A DNA stretch of 42,217 nt, taken from NCBI RefSeq assembly GCF_002838065.1, contig NZ_PIZU01000025.1:32030-74246 (forward strand), in the 5' to 3' direction. The DNA comes from Mycobacterium hubeiense (GTDB taxonomy: Bacteria > Actinomycetota > Actinomycetes > Mycobacteriales > Mycobacteriaceae). The notes under the pieces are model-generated. The model worked only from the letters and a program-made list of their open reading frames with translations. It was not told the origin of the DNA and ran no database searches. The translations under genes were made by a program, and so were the position numbers. This document shows, piece after piece, positions 1-7,322 of this stretch (positions within the stretch are counted from its first letter, which is position 1; every line of letters starts with the position of its first letter).

Positions 1-40
1 GCAGACAGACGAGGTGTGGCGCGCAACGGTGGCCGACTAG
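1..40 (+). CDS. Possible C-terminal end of an upstream gene (partial)
   Basis: Reading from base 2, an open frame runs off the left edge and ends at a TAG at 38-40 with the tail QTDEVWRATVAD. Only twelve codons are visible, so the call is weak; codon choice is compatible with high-GC coding. If real, its stop lies about 125 bases upstream of the antitoxin gene. It could equally be chance open sequence. Confidence 0.25.
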   Translation, partial: QTDEVWRATVAD

Positions 41-149
41 TCGCCGCACCGCCGCCCGGGCTGTTCAGCACCACGCAGTACGCCGACAGCGGCGGCGCGT
101 GTGGACCACCGCGTCGCGAGGTCCGAGGTGTGGACGCCGTGCCTGCACC

Positions 150-167
150 ATGACATCATGGTGTCAT
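150..167. promoter_or_regulatory. Palindromic operator over the antitoxin start
   Basis: A perfect inverted repeat, ATGACA-tcatgg-TGTCAT, overlaps the antitoxin start codon at 166. A second, overlapping palindrome (CCATGA-ca-TCATGG) covers 148-161. No Shine-Dalgarno sequence precedes the ATG. Antitoxins with ribbon-helix-helix folds commonly bind short palindromes in their own promoters, so this is the likely autoregulation site; that role is inferred. Confidence 0.5.
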
Positions 168-402
168 GACAGCCGAAGAATCGACCCCGCGCACCACAGG
201 GGTGACCGTGCGCCTGCCCGCAGAACTGGCCGACGCGCTGAAGAACTACGCCTTCGTCACCGACACCTCGGCGAACGAGGTGATCAAACGCGCGCTGATT
301 GAGTACCTGAAGATCCACGGGCGGGCCGAGATCATGGAGTCGGCGTTCCAGCGTGTCGTCCGCCAGCACAGCGTGGCGCTGGAGAAGCTGGAGAACATGT
401 GA
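166..402 (+). CDS. Ribbon-helix-helix antitoxin of a Doc-type module
   Basis: A 78-residue protein. Residues 11-17 (GVTVRLP) fit the DNA-binding beta strand of a ribbon-helix-helix (Arc/MetJ/CopG) domain, followed by two helices ending near residue 48 (SANEVIKRALIEYLK). The remaining C-terminal helix would be the toxin-binding part. It would repress its own operon and neutralise the Doc toxin encoded next. Its TGA (400-402) overlaps the GTG start of the toxin gene (399), an arrangement typical of toxin-antitoxin pairs that ensures coupled translation. The start at 166 sits inside a palindrome and has no ribosome binding site, so the mRNA may be leaderless. The fold assignment is from pattern, the pairing from context. 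Confidence 0.8.
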   Translation: MTAEESTPRTTGVTVRLPAELADALKNYAFVTDTSANEVIKRALIEYLKIHGRAEIMESAFQRVVRQHSVALEKLENM

Positions 403-803
403 TCATCTACCTGGTCTCCGACGATGTCGTGCTGATCAATCAGCGCTTCGTCGGCCCCGATCAACTGCGCGACTTCGGCCTCCTCGATGCAGCCGTCACC
501 CGCCCGCAGATGAGCGCCTTCGGTGACGACGCCTTCCCGACCATCCACGAGAAGGCAGCAGCACTGCTGCACGGGGTGGCCCGAACGCACCCGTTCGTCA
601 ACGGCAACAAACGCACGGCCTGGACGGCCACTGCGATGTTCTACATGGTCAACGGTTACAACCTGTATGCGGAAGCGGGTGAAATCGTCGGTCTCACAGT
701 GGATGTCGCAGAAGGCCAGCTTGGCGTACAGGACATCGCCGCCACCCTCAAGGGATGGGCTCAGGAATTCGAAACGCCTGACGAGTGGAGCGACGTCGAA
801 TGA
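399..803 (+). CDS. doc: Doc (death-on-curing) family toxin, Fic superfamily
   Basis: A 134-residue protein carrying the Doc signature HPFVNGNKRTAW at residues 64-75, i.e. the shortened Fic motif HxFx(D/N)(A/G)NKR. The known Doc of phage P1 transfers phosphate from ATP to elongation factor Tu and blocks translation; His64 and the NKR segment would be the catalytic and nucleotide-binding residues. The helix before it (TIHEKAAALLHGVARTHPF) is the usual lead-in. Length is typical of the family (about 125-135). It starts with GTG overlapping the antitoxin stop and ends by a 4-base ATGA overlap with the next gene. The protein looks complete. Unusually, it is followed by two further coupled genes rather than ending the operon. 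Confidence 0.88.
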   Translation: MIIYLVSDDVVLINQRFVGPDQLRDFGLLDAAVTRPQMSAFGDDAFPTIHEKAAALLHGVARTHPFVNGNKRTAWTATAMFYMVNGYNLYAEAGEIVGLTVDVAEGQLGVQDIAATLKGWAQEFETPDEWSDVE

Positions 804-1666
804 CCGCGCACGTCGCACGAAAGTTGCCAGTGGCGCAACCAACTAAGAATCTGCGTGAAGGGTACGTCGCTCGGCGCGACGATGTACATCGACGGGCATT
901 GCACAGCGAGAAGGCACCGCTGCTGAGCTTTCTCGCGGATGTTCACCACCCAACGCCGGACAAGGTCTACCACTGGCGCATTCAACTGGACTGCGGCTGC
1001 ATCGTAGACAGGCTGGGGCACACGAACGAAGTGACCTGGCTGGCCGACTACTCCGACGACTACTGGCCCGGCGGCAGAAACAAGACGAAACTGCCTGTTG
1101 GACAATGGATCTGTTACAACACCAAGTGCCCGCGATACCGTGAGACCGGTGGCCCGATGCGCGACATCGTTGAGTGGGTCAGTCGCGACGCAGAGCCCTA
1201 CATTATGGAGGCATTTGAGATCAACGGCGAGGTTGTCAGTCCCGAAAAGACTTTTGCGCGTTGGGACGTGGCGCTCAGTTGCGGTCATCGGAATACCGAA
1301 CTGGTTGGCGATCTCGACTGGCGGCCGGAGAACGGACTGACCTACGGTCCCGCACCTAAGCAGCGGGTTTTGCGCACAGTGCTCAAGGAGGTTTGCAGGA
1401 ACGCCGACGACGAGGAGTTTTGGCGGCGCATATATACCGAGAACCATCCAAGACCAAGGCCGTTCACGCAGTGTCATACATGTGCCGACGTTCGCACCGT
1501 GAACGCGTATCAGTGCGTGGGAACACTTGCGCCGAAACCGAAGTCAAAATCGCTTCCACCGCCATCGCAACCGAGGCGAGCCACCCTTGAGCGAAGCCTG
1601 AAGAAGGCCGAGGCGCAAGTGGCTGAACTTCAGGAGCGGCTGCGCAAACTCGACGACGAGGGATGA
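800..1666 (+). CDS. Hypothetical protein with duplicated zinc-binding motif and C-terminal coiled coil
   Basis: A 288-residue protein I do not recognise as a named family. It has two similar modules: the first has WRIQLDCGC at 59-67 and C105/C110 in CYNTKC; the second has WDVALSCGH at 155-163 and C225/C228 in CHTC. The W-x3-L-x-C-G-(C/H) start recurring about 96 residues apart suggests an internal duplication of a zinc-ribbon-like fold. A proline-rich linker (about 245-260) leads to a charged helix (262-286) likely to form a coiled coil. I chose ATG 800 because it overlaps the Doc stop (ATGA); a GTG at 785 is possible. A 4-base overlap with the following gene again implies coupling. Role in the toxin operon is unknown; DNA binding or toxin modulation would be guesses. 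Confidence 0.7.
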   Translation: MTAHVARKLPVAQPTKNLREGYVARRDDVHRRALHSEKAPLLSFLADVHHPTPDKVYHWRIQLDCGCIVDRLGHTNEVTWLADYSDDYWPGGRNKTKLPVGQWICYNTKCPRYRETGGPMRDIVEWVSRDAEPYIMEAFEINGEVVSPEKTFARWDVALSCGHRNTELVGDLDWRPENGLTYGPAPKQRVLRTVLKEVCRNADDEEFWRRIYTENHPRPRPFTQCHTCADVRTVNAYQCVGTLAPKPKSKSLPPPSQPRRATLERSLKKAEAQVAELQERLRKLDDEG

Positions 1667-1878
1667 CATCGCCCAGCCATTACTTCACCACGAATCTGGT
1701 TGATGCCCAGAATAATTCGTTACCGCCCGGCCAATTCAACACGCTGCAGAGCGCGATGCTCTATGCCGACGAGCGACCCACCGAAGTGACCGGCGAGATC
1801 CTCTACATCGAAGACGAGAACACCTCGCCGCACCCGATGGTGCATTACACCGATTGCGACGTCGAGGACGTCGAATAG
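1663..1878 (+). CDS. Small acidic hypothetical protein ending the Doc operon
   Basis: A 71-residue protein starting at an ATG that overlaps the previous stop codon (ATGA). The sequence is rich in Asp and Glu toward the C-terminus (EDENTS, DCDVEDVE) and has no obvious membrane segment. No family is recognised. Its tight coupling to the three genes before it argues that it is really translated and acts with them. The strongly acidic tail could resemble nucleic-acid mimic or partner-binding proteins, but nothing in the sequence proves this. The 130 bases after it, up to the convergent nucleotidase gene, contain no gene that I can support. Confidence 0.6.
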   Translation: MTSPSHYFTTNLVDAQNNSLPPGQFNTLQSAMLYADERPTEVTGEILYIEDENTSPHPMVHYTDCDVEDVE

Positions 1879-2010
1879 AGCCCGGCCCCAGACAAGCCCG
1901 TGGAGCGACCAGCGCGGCTGTGGCGGTGTGAACACATGGTCGTGCGTCCTAGGCGGCACCGACTCGCTGAAGTTACCTCCGGGGACTGCCGCTGACCCGC
2001 GGCCCCGATG

Positions 2011-2703
2011 CTAAAGCAGGTCGTGCCAGGGCGCTTTTACGCCAACGCTAGGCGGGAGATCCGCACCCTCCTGCTTGAGCCACGAGTAGTACTCTTCTCG
2101 GATTAATTCCTCTGCCTCAGACCAATCGGTGACCCTCGCGAGGACGTATTCACTTTCGGGCAGTCCTGTCGCGTTGGCGGAGTTGCCATAGACGATGACT
2201 TTTCGTTTTTGCTCAACGAGTCGGCCGATGTTCTCTGGGGTGTCCTCAACGTACAGGTGCGCGTCGACCGCCTCCTTGTCGCGCATGAAACACAGGTCCC
2301 AGTACGGGACGGCATGGTTGTCTAGCCAGCGCACGGTTTGTGCGACGGCGATCTCGTGAAACCATCGGATGAAGAGCCGGTGGGTAATTATTCGGATCCT
2401 GATTCCTTCGGTCCCAAGACGTCGGATTGACTGCGGGGCACCGGGGACGGGAGCCATTTCCTTGAACAGGTCTCGCTGGGTGACAGCGAATCGGTGGAGG
2501 CGTGGGTATTCGTTGGGTAGAAGCTTCCACTCGGGCATGCCGTACGAGACGTCTGGAGTTAGTTCCTCGACCGGGACGCCTGTCCACTCTGCCGCGACTT
2601 CCCGCATGTAGCCGTAAAAGTCGGCGACACAACCATCGAGGTCCAGACCCAGGACGAACCTCTCGCTGGGCGGTCGTATCGCTTGCTCGCTCTCTTTGCT
2701 CAC
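2011..2703 (-). CDS. HAD-superfamily 5'(3')-deoxyribonucleotidase-like protein
   Basis: A 230-residue protein with HAD phosphatase motifs: motif I GLDLDGCVAD (Asp21 nucleophile, Asp23), motif II region IIRIITHR near residue 108, and motif III/IV YVEDTPENI near 157. This pattern, with the cap inserted after motif I, matches the cytosolic 5' nucleotidase, deoxy (NT5C-type) family, which dephosphorylates (deoxy)nucleoside monophosphates. Such genes are often found in phages and accessory DNA. It is read on the minus strand, convergent with the Doc operon and stopping about 130 bases from it. The start is ATG 2703. Substrate specificity cannot be read from the sequence. Confidence 0.75.
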   Translation of the reverse strand: MSKESEQAIRPPSERFVLGLDLDGCVADFYGYMREVAAEWTGVPVEELTPDVSYGMPEWKLLPNEYPRLHRFAVTQRDLFKEMAPVPGAPQSIRRLGTEGIRIRIITHRLFIRWFHEIAVAQTVRWLDNHAVPYWDLCFMRDKEAVDAHLYVEDTPENIGRLVEQKRKVIVYGNSANATGLPESEYVLARVTDWSEAEELIREEYYSWLKQEGADLPPSVGVKAPWHDLL

Positions 2704-2790
2704 GCGAGGATGTTACGTCGGCGTCTAGGCCGCCACAGCAAAACCAGTGAGCATTGCGCGCCCCGACCCGAAGCGCTCAAGCACCGTGCT

Positions 2791-2800
2791 CGACTAGCCG
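2791..2800. repeat. Left target-site duplication of the IS element
   Basis: The ten bases CGACTAGCCG directly abut the left inverted repeat and recur immediately after the right one (4297-4306). A third copy lies at 4308-4317, so the target already held a short tandem repeat. Ten bases is within the range known for IS4-family duplications. Confidence 0.8.
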
Positions 2801-2818
2801 CAATGCCGCTCAGTTAAG
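2801..2818. repeat. Left terminal inverted repeat of the IS
   Basis: The 18 bases CAATGCCGCTCAGTTAAG are the exact reverse complement of 4279-4296. They form the outer end of the element next to the target duplication. Confidence 0.88.
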
Positions 2819-2846
2819 GGTGTGACTGTTGGGTCAAGTGTGACGT

Positions 2847-4277
2847 GTGCGGCGTGTCGGCAAGTTGGGCAGCGGAACTCCCGGTATCGATGGGTGTCCT
2901 CACAAGACGACCCTTCACCCAGGAGTTCCGCTGTCTGTTCAGTCTGTCATTCGTGGTTCGGTGGTAGTTGCTGCGGGTCCGTTCGCGCCTGGTCACCTCG
3001 GCGAGCTGACCCAGATCGTCCCGTTCGAGATGGTCGATGCGGTGTTGGAATCGACCCGGACGGTGCAGGCCAGGGTCCGGGCGTTGCCGTCGCGGGTGGT
3101 GGTGTACCTGCTGCTGGCGGCGGCGCTGTTCGCCGAGCTCGGCTACGGCCAGGTGTGGGCCCGGATGACCGCGGGCCTCGACGGGATCGAGGTGGCCGAT
3201 CCGGTGTCGTCGGCGTTGGCGCAGGCCCGTCGCCGCATCGGTGTCAAACCGCTGCGGGAACTGTTCGACCTGGTCCGCGGCCCCGCCGCCGGTGCGGCGC
3301 GATGGCGGGTCCTGCTGGTGTGCGCGATCGACGGCACGTCGATGTTCACCCCCGATACCCCGGCGAACCTGGCCGCGTTCGGCCGGGTCGGCGGCGGCAA
3401 CGGCCCCTCCGGGTATCCGATGCTGCGGATGCTGACCGTGGTCGCGTGCGGCACCCGCACCGTACTCGACGCCGTCTTCGGCACCTTAAGTGCGGGCGAA
3501 ACCACCTATGCACCAAAGCTTCTGGGCTGCCTGCACCAGGGCATGCTGCTGCTCGCCGACCGCAACTTCGCCGCCGCAGACCTGATCGAGCAGGTAGCCG
3601 CCACGGACGCCGACCTGCTGTTCCGCAGCCAAGACCAACCGCAAACTCCCCGTGATCGGGCACTGCGGCGACGGCTCGTGGCTGTCAAAGATCGGCACCA
3701 CGACCGTGCGCGTGATCGACGCTCAGCTCGTCGTGCGACTCGCCGGCGGCCCACGTCGCACCGAGCGCTACCTGCTGATCACCACCCTCACCGACCACCG
3801 GCGATACCCCGCCACCGAACTGGTCGCCCTCTACCACCAGCGGTGGCAGATCGAAACGTCCTATCTGGAACTGAAATCCACCATCCTCGGCGGCCGGGTG
3901 CTGCGCGCCCGCACTCCCGACGGGATCGCCCAGGAGATCTATGCCCTGCTGGTCACCTACCAAGCGCTGCGCATCGCGATGTCCGACGCCACCGGCACCA
4001 CCACCGCTGACCGCGCAGGCTTCAGCATCGCCCTCAACACCGCCCGCGACCAGGTCATCCAGGCCGCCGGCGTCATCGCCGACACCACCATCGACGTCAT
4101 CGGCAAGATCGGCCACGCCGTGCTCGATCACCTGCTCCCGGCCCCCCGCCACCGAACCAGTCCCGCGTCGTCAAACGCGCCATCTCCAAACACCGGGCCA
4201 AAGGCGACATCGACCGCAACAGCTACAAGATCGCCATCGACCTCACCATCAACGGCCAGTTGACAACCGGCCCATGA
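2847..4277 (+). pseudogene. IS4-family DDE transposase, disrupted by two frameshifts
   Basis: Homologous-looking sequence starts near 2931 (SVQSVIRGSVVVAAGPFAPG) with an N-terminal IS4 domain, then the DDE core. Visible catalytic parts are CAIDGTSMF (first Asp), LLADRNF (second Asp) and the YREK-type motif Y-x2-R-x3-E-x6-K in YHQRWQIETSYLELK near 3832-3880. The frame opening at 2847 holds until about 3627, where one extra base (CGC-A-GCC) shifts reading by one; the new frame runs to about 4141-4163, beside a run of six C, and then returns to the first frame (VVKRAISKHRAKGDIDRNSY) ending at TGA 4275-4277. Two indels make the gene probably inactive unless frameshifting or sequencing error accounts for them. 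GTG 2847 may not be the true start. Confidence 0.85.
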
Positions 4278-4278
4278 A

Positions 4279-4296
4279 CTTAACTGAGCGGCATTG
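4279..4296. repeat. Right terminal inverted repeat of the IS
   Basis: CTTAACTGAGCGGCATTG, the exact reverse complement of the left end at 2801-2818, lies two bases after the transposase stop. Confidence 0.88.
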
Positions 4297-4306
4297 CGAC
4301 TAGCCG
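4297..4306. repeat. Right target-site duplication of the IS element
   Basis: CGACTAGCCG, identical to 2791-2800. One base later (4308-4317) the same ten bases appear again, so the pre-insertion site probably contained two copies 11 bases apart. Confidence 0.8.
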
Positions 4307-4326
4307 ACGACTAGCCGCCGCGACGG

Positions 4327-4632
4327 CTACAGCCAGCGTTGAAACTCAAGCGGGATCGGCCCGCCACCCAACGGATCAGGTTCTGTCGACCCGCCGCAGG
4401 CCCGTGCCGTCCACGCCCAGTACTGCCACGCCAGCGCCTCGAATTCGGAGCTGTCCATAGCGGGCAGCGCGCCTGACCGCGCACGGCGGGCGGCGGGACC
4501 ATCGGCCACCGGCATCAGCCCACGCCTCGCTTCCGCTGCGCACCTCAGCGCGACAGCGCGGCGGCAAGCCGCGCCGCCCTTTGCGTCCTGCCATGGGTGT
4601 TCCTCATCTGCGCCATCTGAGTGCCATGTCAT
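4327..4632 (-). CDS. Small hypothetical protein
   Basis: An open frame of 101 codons from ATG 4632. The C-terminal half (DSSEFEALAWQYWAWTARAC, then GGSTEPDPLGGGPIPLEF) looks protein-like, with aromatic-rich helix and high-GC third positions; the N-terminal half is Ala/Arg-rich and less convincing. The frame stays open further upstream to 4821, but that part has unlike composition. A TACTCT -10-like hexamer lies upstream on this strand near 4678. No family is recognised. It could be a genuine short gene, or the surviving end of a longer decayed one beside the insertion sequence. Confidence 0.4.
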   Translation of the reverse strand: MTWHSDGADEEHPWQDAKGGAACRRAVALRCAAEARRGLMPVADGPAARRARSGALPAMDSSEFEALAWQYWAWTARACGGSTEPDPLGGGPIPLEFQRWL

Positions 4633-4807
4633 CTGTCTCAGCAAGTCTCTGTAAGACACTGTCTGTCGGAGTGAAACTAGAGTATCAGAGCCGCTCAGAA
4701 GGGTAATCGCGCAGCTTGACGGTACACCCGATTTTGCCAGAGCGGCAAACCCCAGGTTCGGCGAGCGACGCCAACCCCTTGGGCCAGTCCAGGGCTGGCG
4801 CAAACAT

Positions 4808-4842
4808 TTCGTGATGGACATTTCGTGATATTCATGTCACGA
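4808..4842. promoter_or_regulatory. Probable TetR operator and promoter of the DUF2236-ferredoxin operon
   Basis: TTCGTGA occurs at 4808-4814 and again at 4822-4828 (14 bases apart), and its core is inverted as TCACGA at 4837-4842. The last two arms, TCGTGA-8 bases-TCACGA, form a palindrome of TetR-operator size. A -10-like GATATT (4827-4832) lies inside it, 66 bases before the first gene of the operon. The operon encodes its own TetR protein, so autorepression is the natural reading; binding is inferred. Confidence 0.55.
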
Positions 4843-4897
4843 TAAAGACGGGCACCCGGGGAGTGTGCCCCAACGCGCGAGCAAAGGAGCTTCTCAG

Positions 4898-5995
4898 ATG
4901 GCCATCTCACTAGCCGAAGTCCGCAGGATCGCCGATCAGCACCTGGTCAAGGACATGGAACGGATGAACGCGGTCCGGCTTGCTCCGCGACCGGACAACG
5001 GCTTCTACGGTCCGGAGACCATCACTTGGAGAATGACCGACCGTCCGCTATGCCTGATGGCGGGCATCCTGCGGGGAGCGATCGAGGTGCTCTTCGACCC
5101 GAAGGTCGCCGCGGCGACGAACGGGCACAGTGTGATGCACTACGACCCGCTCACGCGGGCGCGGCGCTCCATCATGTTCTTCCAGATGGCGACGTTCGGC
5201 GACGGGGAATCGGCAATTGCCGCCGGCCGCACCCTTTTTCGGGTGCACTCGCACATCAACGGCATCGACCCGGTCACCGGCGGTCGCTACGACGGCACCG
5301 ATCTGGAGATGGCGTTGTGGACGCATGCCCTTGGCCTGGTGGCCATCTCGGATTGCTACGACCAGTTCGGACGAGGGCTGAGCAAGACCGAGAAAGATCA
5401 ATTCGTGGCGGAGAACTGGCCGTTTGCCCAGCTGGTCGGCATTGCGCCCGAGAACATCCCCACCACGATGGACCAATGCCGCGATATCGCGCTTGGCTGG
5501 ATGCCACGGATGGCGTTGGGCGTGTACGGCGTACGTGATGTCGACTTCCTGCTGCGATCCCCGATGACCCCGGCCTGGCCGATGGCGGTGGCCGGCCCCG
5601 TGTTGCGGGTCGCTGCCCGAGCGTTCGCGCGCCGCCTGACACCGGACCTGTTGGAGCTCGCGCGGTTCCACCCGTCGCGCGTCAGCATCCGACTGGCAGA
5701 GGTCGCGATACGGGCGGCTGTCCTGGCGACGTCAGGCACCAACACGCGCAAGGCGTTGACGGTGGTCAGCCCCGAGGGCATGGGCATGATGTTGCAGGCA
5801 TTGGAGGCCGATCCCCATCTGCCCCTTGCGGATCCGAAGCTGCGCGAGGACCTGCACCTGGTGGTCCGCCGGCCCGGTGTCGGCAATAAGTACTCCGATT
5901 TCGAGCATTCCCCGTTCGTGCACGACCAGGCGCACAGCTACGACCTGGAACGGCACGACACCGATGCCCGCAATCGGGAGTCGGCCCACGCCTGA
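4898..5995 (+). CDS. DUF2236 / MpaB-Lcp family (putative haem oxygenase-like) protein
   Basis: A 365-residue protein of the DUF2236 family, which includes fungal MpaB and the rubber oxygenase Lcp (latex clearing protein), b-type haem proteins cleaving C=C bonds or oxidising substrates. Conserved elements visible are RTLFRVHSHINGI (about 111-123, His117/119), the G-x-Y-D segment at 129-132, and ALWTHALG (139-146, His143), where family members keep haem-proximal histidines. No signal peptide is visible. ATG 4898 has a strong AAAGGAGC site at 4883-4890. It is first in an operon with a ferredoxin and a TetR regulator, pointing to a redox function whose electrons may come from that ferredoxin. The substrate is unknown. 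Confidence 0.75.
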   Translation: MAISLAEVRRIADQHLVKDMERMNAVRLAPRPDNGFYGPETITWRMTDRPLCLMAGILRGAIEVLFDPKVAAATNGHSVMHYDPLTRARRSIMFFQMATFGDGESAIAAGRTLFRVHSHINGIDPVTGGRYDGTDLEMALWTHALGLVAISDCYDQFGRGLSKTEKDQFVAENWPFAQLVGIAPENIPTTMDQCRDIALGWMPRMALGVYGVRDVDFLLRSPMTPAWPMAVAGPVLRVAARAFARRLTPDLLELARFHPSRVSIRLAEVAIRAAVLATSGTNTRKALTVVSPEGMGMMLQALEADPHLPLADPKLREDLHLVVRRPGVGNKYSDFEHSPFVHDQAHSYDLERHDTDARNRESAHA

Positions 5996-6009
5996 GCGAG
6001 GTCTGCCCG

Positions 6010-6402
6010 ATGGCTTATGTGATCGCCGAACCGTGCGTGGACGTGATGGACAAGGCGTGCGTCGAGGAATGCCCGGTGGATTGCATCTACGAGGGCCCGC
6101 GCAAGATGTACATCCACCCCGACGAGTGCATTGACTGCCGGGCCTGTGAGCCGGTCTGCCCGATGGACGCGATCTACTACGTCGAGGATCTGCCTGCCCA
6201 GTGGGCGCCATACGCACACGCCAACGCCGACTTCTTCGCCGGATTGGGCTCACCGGGTGGTGCGTCGTCGATCGGCAAACGGGAGATGGATGCGGCGTTC
6301 ATCGCGGCGCAACCGAAACGCGCCGTCACCGCACCGCCCAAGAATGAGCCGCCGCCGGTGCTGGTGTCCCTGGGACGGATGGCGCGGAAATGGCTGAAAT
6401 GA
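6010..6402 (+). CDS. 7Fe (3Fe-4S / 4Fe-4S) ferredoxin, FdxA-type
   Basis: A 130-residue ferredoxin. Cysteines at 9, 17, 21 and 25, and at 40, 43, 46 and 50, reproduce the spacing of the classic seven-iron ferredoxin: C9, C17 and C50 would hold a [3Fe-4S] cluster, and C21, C40, C43 and C46 a [4Fe-4S] cluster, with C25 free. The C-terminal 60 residues (after YYVEDLPAQW) form the Pro/Lys-rich extension common in actinobacterial FdxA. It follows the DUF2236 gene by 14 bases and overlaps the TetR start (ATGA at 6399-6402), so it is co-translated. It is likely the electron donor for the preceding oxygenase-like protein, though it could serve a cytochrome P450 encoded elsewhere. Confidence 0.9.
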   Translation: MAYVIAEPCVDVMDKACVEECPVDCIYEGPRKMYIHPDECIDCRACEPVCPMDAIYYVEDLPAQWAPYAHANADFFAGLGSPGGASSIGKREMDAAFIAAQPKRAVTAPPKNEPPPVLVSLGRMARKWLK

Positions 6403-7097
6403 CGATCACCAGCGCCACGACGGAGGTCCGATACCCTCGGCGGGTGGCCTCCGACACCGCACCCGCTCGACGGCGCGGGCGGCCGCGCGCGACGGCGGAA
6501 GAGGTCGAGGCGCGTCGACAAAAGTTGATCCGCGCCGCCTATGAAGTCTTCCTCGACAAGGGCTATCACGCAACATCCGTCGCGGACATCACCGCCCGGG
6601 CTGGACTCGGATTCGGCACCTACTATAAGGCGTTCACGAACAAGCGTGAGATCCTTGACCCCGTCATCGATTTCGGCGTTGAACAGATCCTTTCCGAGAT
6701 TCTGCAAGATGTCACCACCGACGCCGCGACATTCGCCGAATACGAACAGCAGTTCCGAACCTTCGCAGCCCGTATCAACGCGGCATTCACCGAACGACCG
6801 CGTCTTGCGAAATTTCTGATGTTCGAGGCGACCACGGTCGACGAAGAGATCACCCGCCGCTGGCAAGGAGTCATCGAGCTCGGGGTATCACTCATCGCCG
6901 GCTACCTGGAAGACGGTGTGCACCAAGGCATCCTGCGCGCAGATCTGGCAACGGACGAAACCGCCCGCGCCATCTTGGGAATCATTCTCATGGCGGTGAT
7001 GCAGACCGCCTACGGCCTCACCGAGCCCAGACAGAACGACGAATACATCGACGCCGCCCTAGCGCTCATCAGCGACGGCACCAGAGGTAGAAGTTGA
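6399..7097 (+). CDS. TetR-family transcriptional repressor
   Basis: About 232 residues. A basic N-terminal tail (ARRRGRPRA) is followed by a TetR helix-turn-helix: AAYEVFLDKGYHATSVADI, then ARAGLGFGTYYKAFTNKREI. The rest is an all-helical ligand-binding domain. ATG 6399 overlaps the ferredoxin stop by four bases and has GGAAA eight bases upstream; ATG 6390 is a possible alternative. Being third in the operon and having a candidate palindromic operator in front of the first gene (4808-4842), it most likely represses its own operon and releases in response to a small, probably hydrophobic, ligand. The ligand is not predictable from the sequence. Confidence 0.88.
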   Translation: MTITSATTEVRYPRRVASDTAPARRRGRPRATAEEVEARRQKLIRAAYEVFLDKGYHATSVADITARAGLGFGTYYKAFTNKREILDPVIDFGVEQILSEILQDVTTDAATFAEYEQQFRTFAARINAAFTERPRLAKFLMFEATTVDEEITRRWQGVIELGVSLIAGYLEDGVHQGILRADLATDETARAILGIILMAVMQTAYGLTEPRQNDEYIDAALALISDGTRGRS

Positions 7098-7100
7098 CCC

Positions 7101-7316
7101 ATGACCCAACAACGCAATCCCCTTCTGGCCGAACTCAAGGAACCGCGCGACGTCCTCGCCCAATTGTCGCCCGAGGAGTCGGTCCTGTTGCACGGCCTGC
7201 TGCGCAAGGCAAAAGTTGCTCAGCAGCGAAGCCTCGACAGTTCATTGGACGACGCACTCAAGGCGCTGCCACGCCTGATCCGACCCGCCGCCCGCAAGAT
7301 TCTTTTCGGAAAGTGA
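7101..7316 (+). CDS. Small helical hypothetical protein
   Basis: A 71-residue protein starting three bases after the TetR stop, so within the same operon. It is predicted to be almost entirely helical (LSPEESVLLHGLLRKAKVAQ) with a basic C-terminus (RPAARKILFGK). No transmembrane segment, signal peptide or known domain is visible. A GTAGAAG stretch upstream provides a weak ribosome site. Position between the TetR and a 314-residue hypothetical gene suggests that it works with that next protein; function is unknown. Confidence 0.65.
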   Translation: MTQQRNPLLAELKEPRDVLAQLSPEESVLLHGLLRKAKVAQQRSLDSSLDDALKALPRLIRPAARKILFGK

Positions 7317-7322
7317 ATGTGC

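Larger units (their letters stand above)
2801..4296 (+). mobile_element. IS4-family insertion sequence with degenerate transposase
   Basis: The element is 1,496 bp, bounded by perfect 18-bp terminal inverted repeats (CAATGCCGCTCAGTTAAG at 2801-2818 and its complement at 4279-4296) and flanked by a 10-bp direct repeat. It carries one DDE transposase reading frame that fills almost the whole element. The ends and duplication are intact, which suggests fairly recent insertion, yet the transposase needs two frame changes to be read through. It inserted between the nucleotidase gene and a small hypothetical gene and does not visibly break either. Confidence 0.9.
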
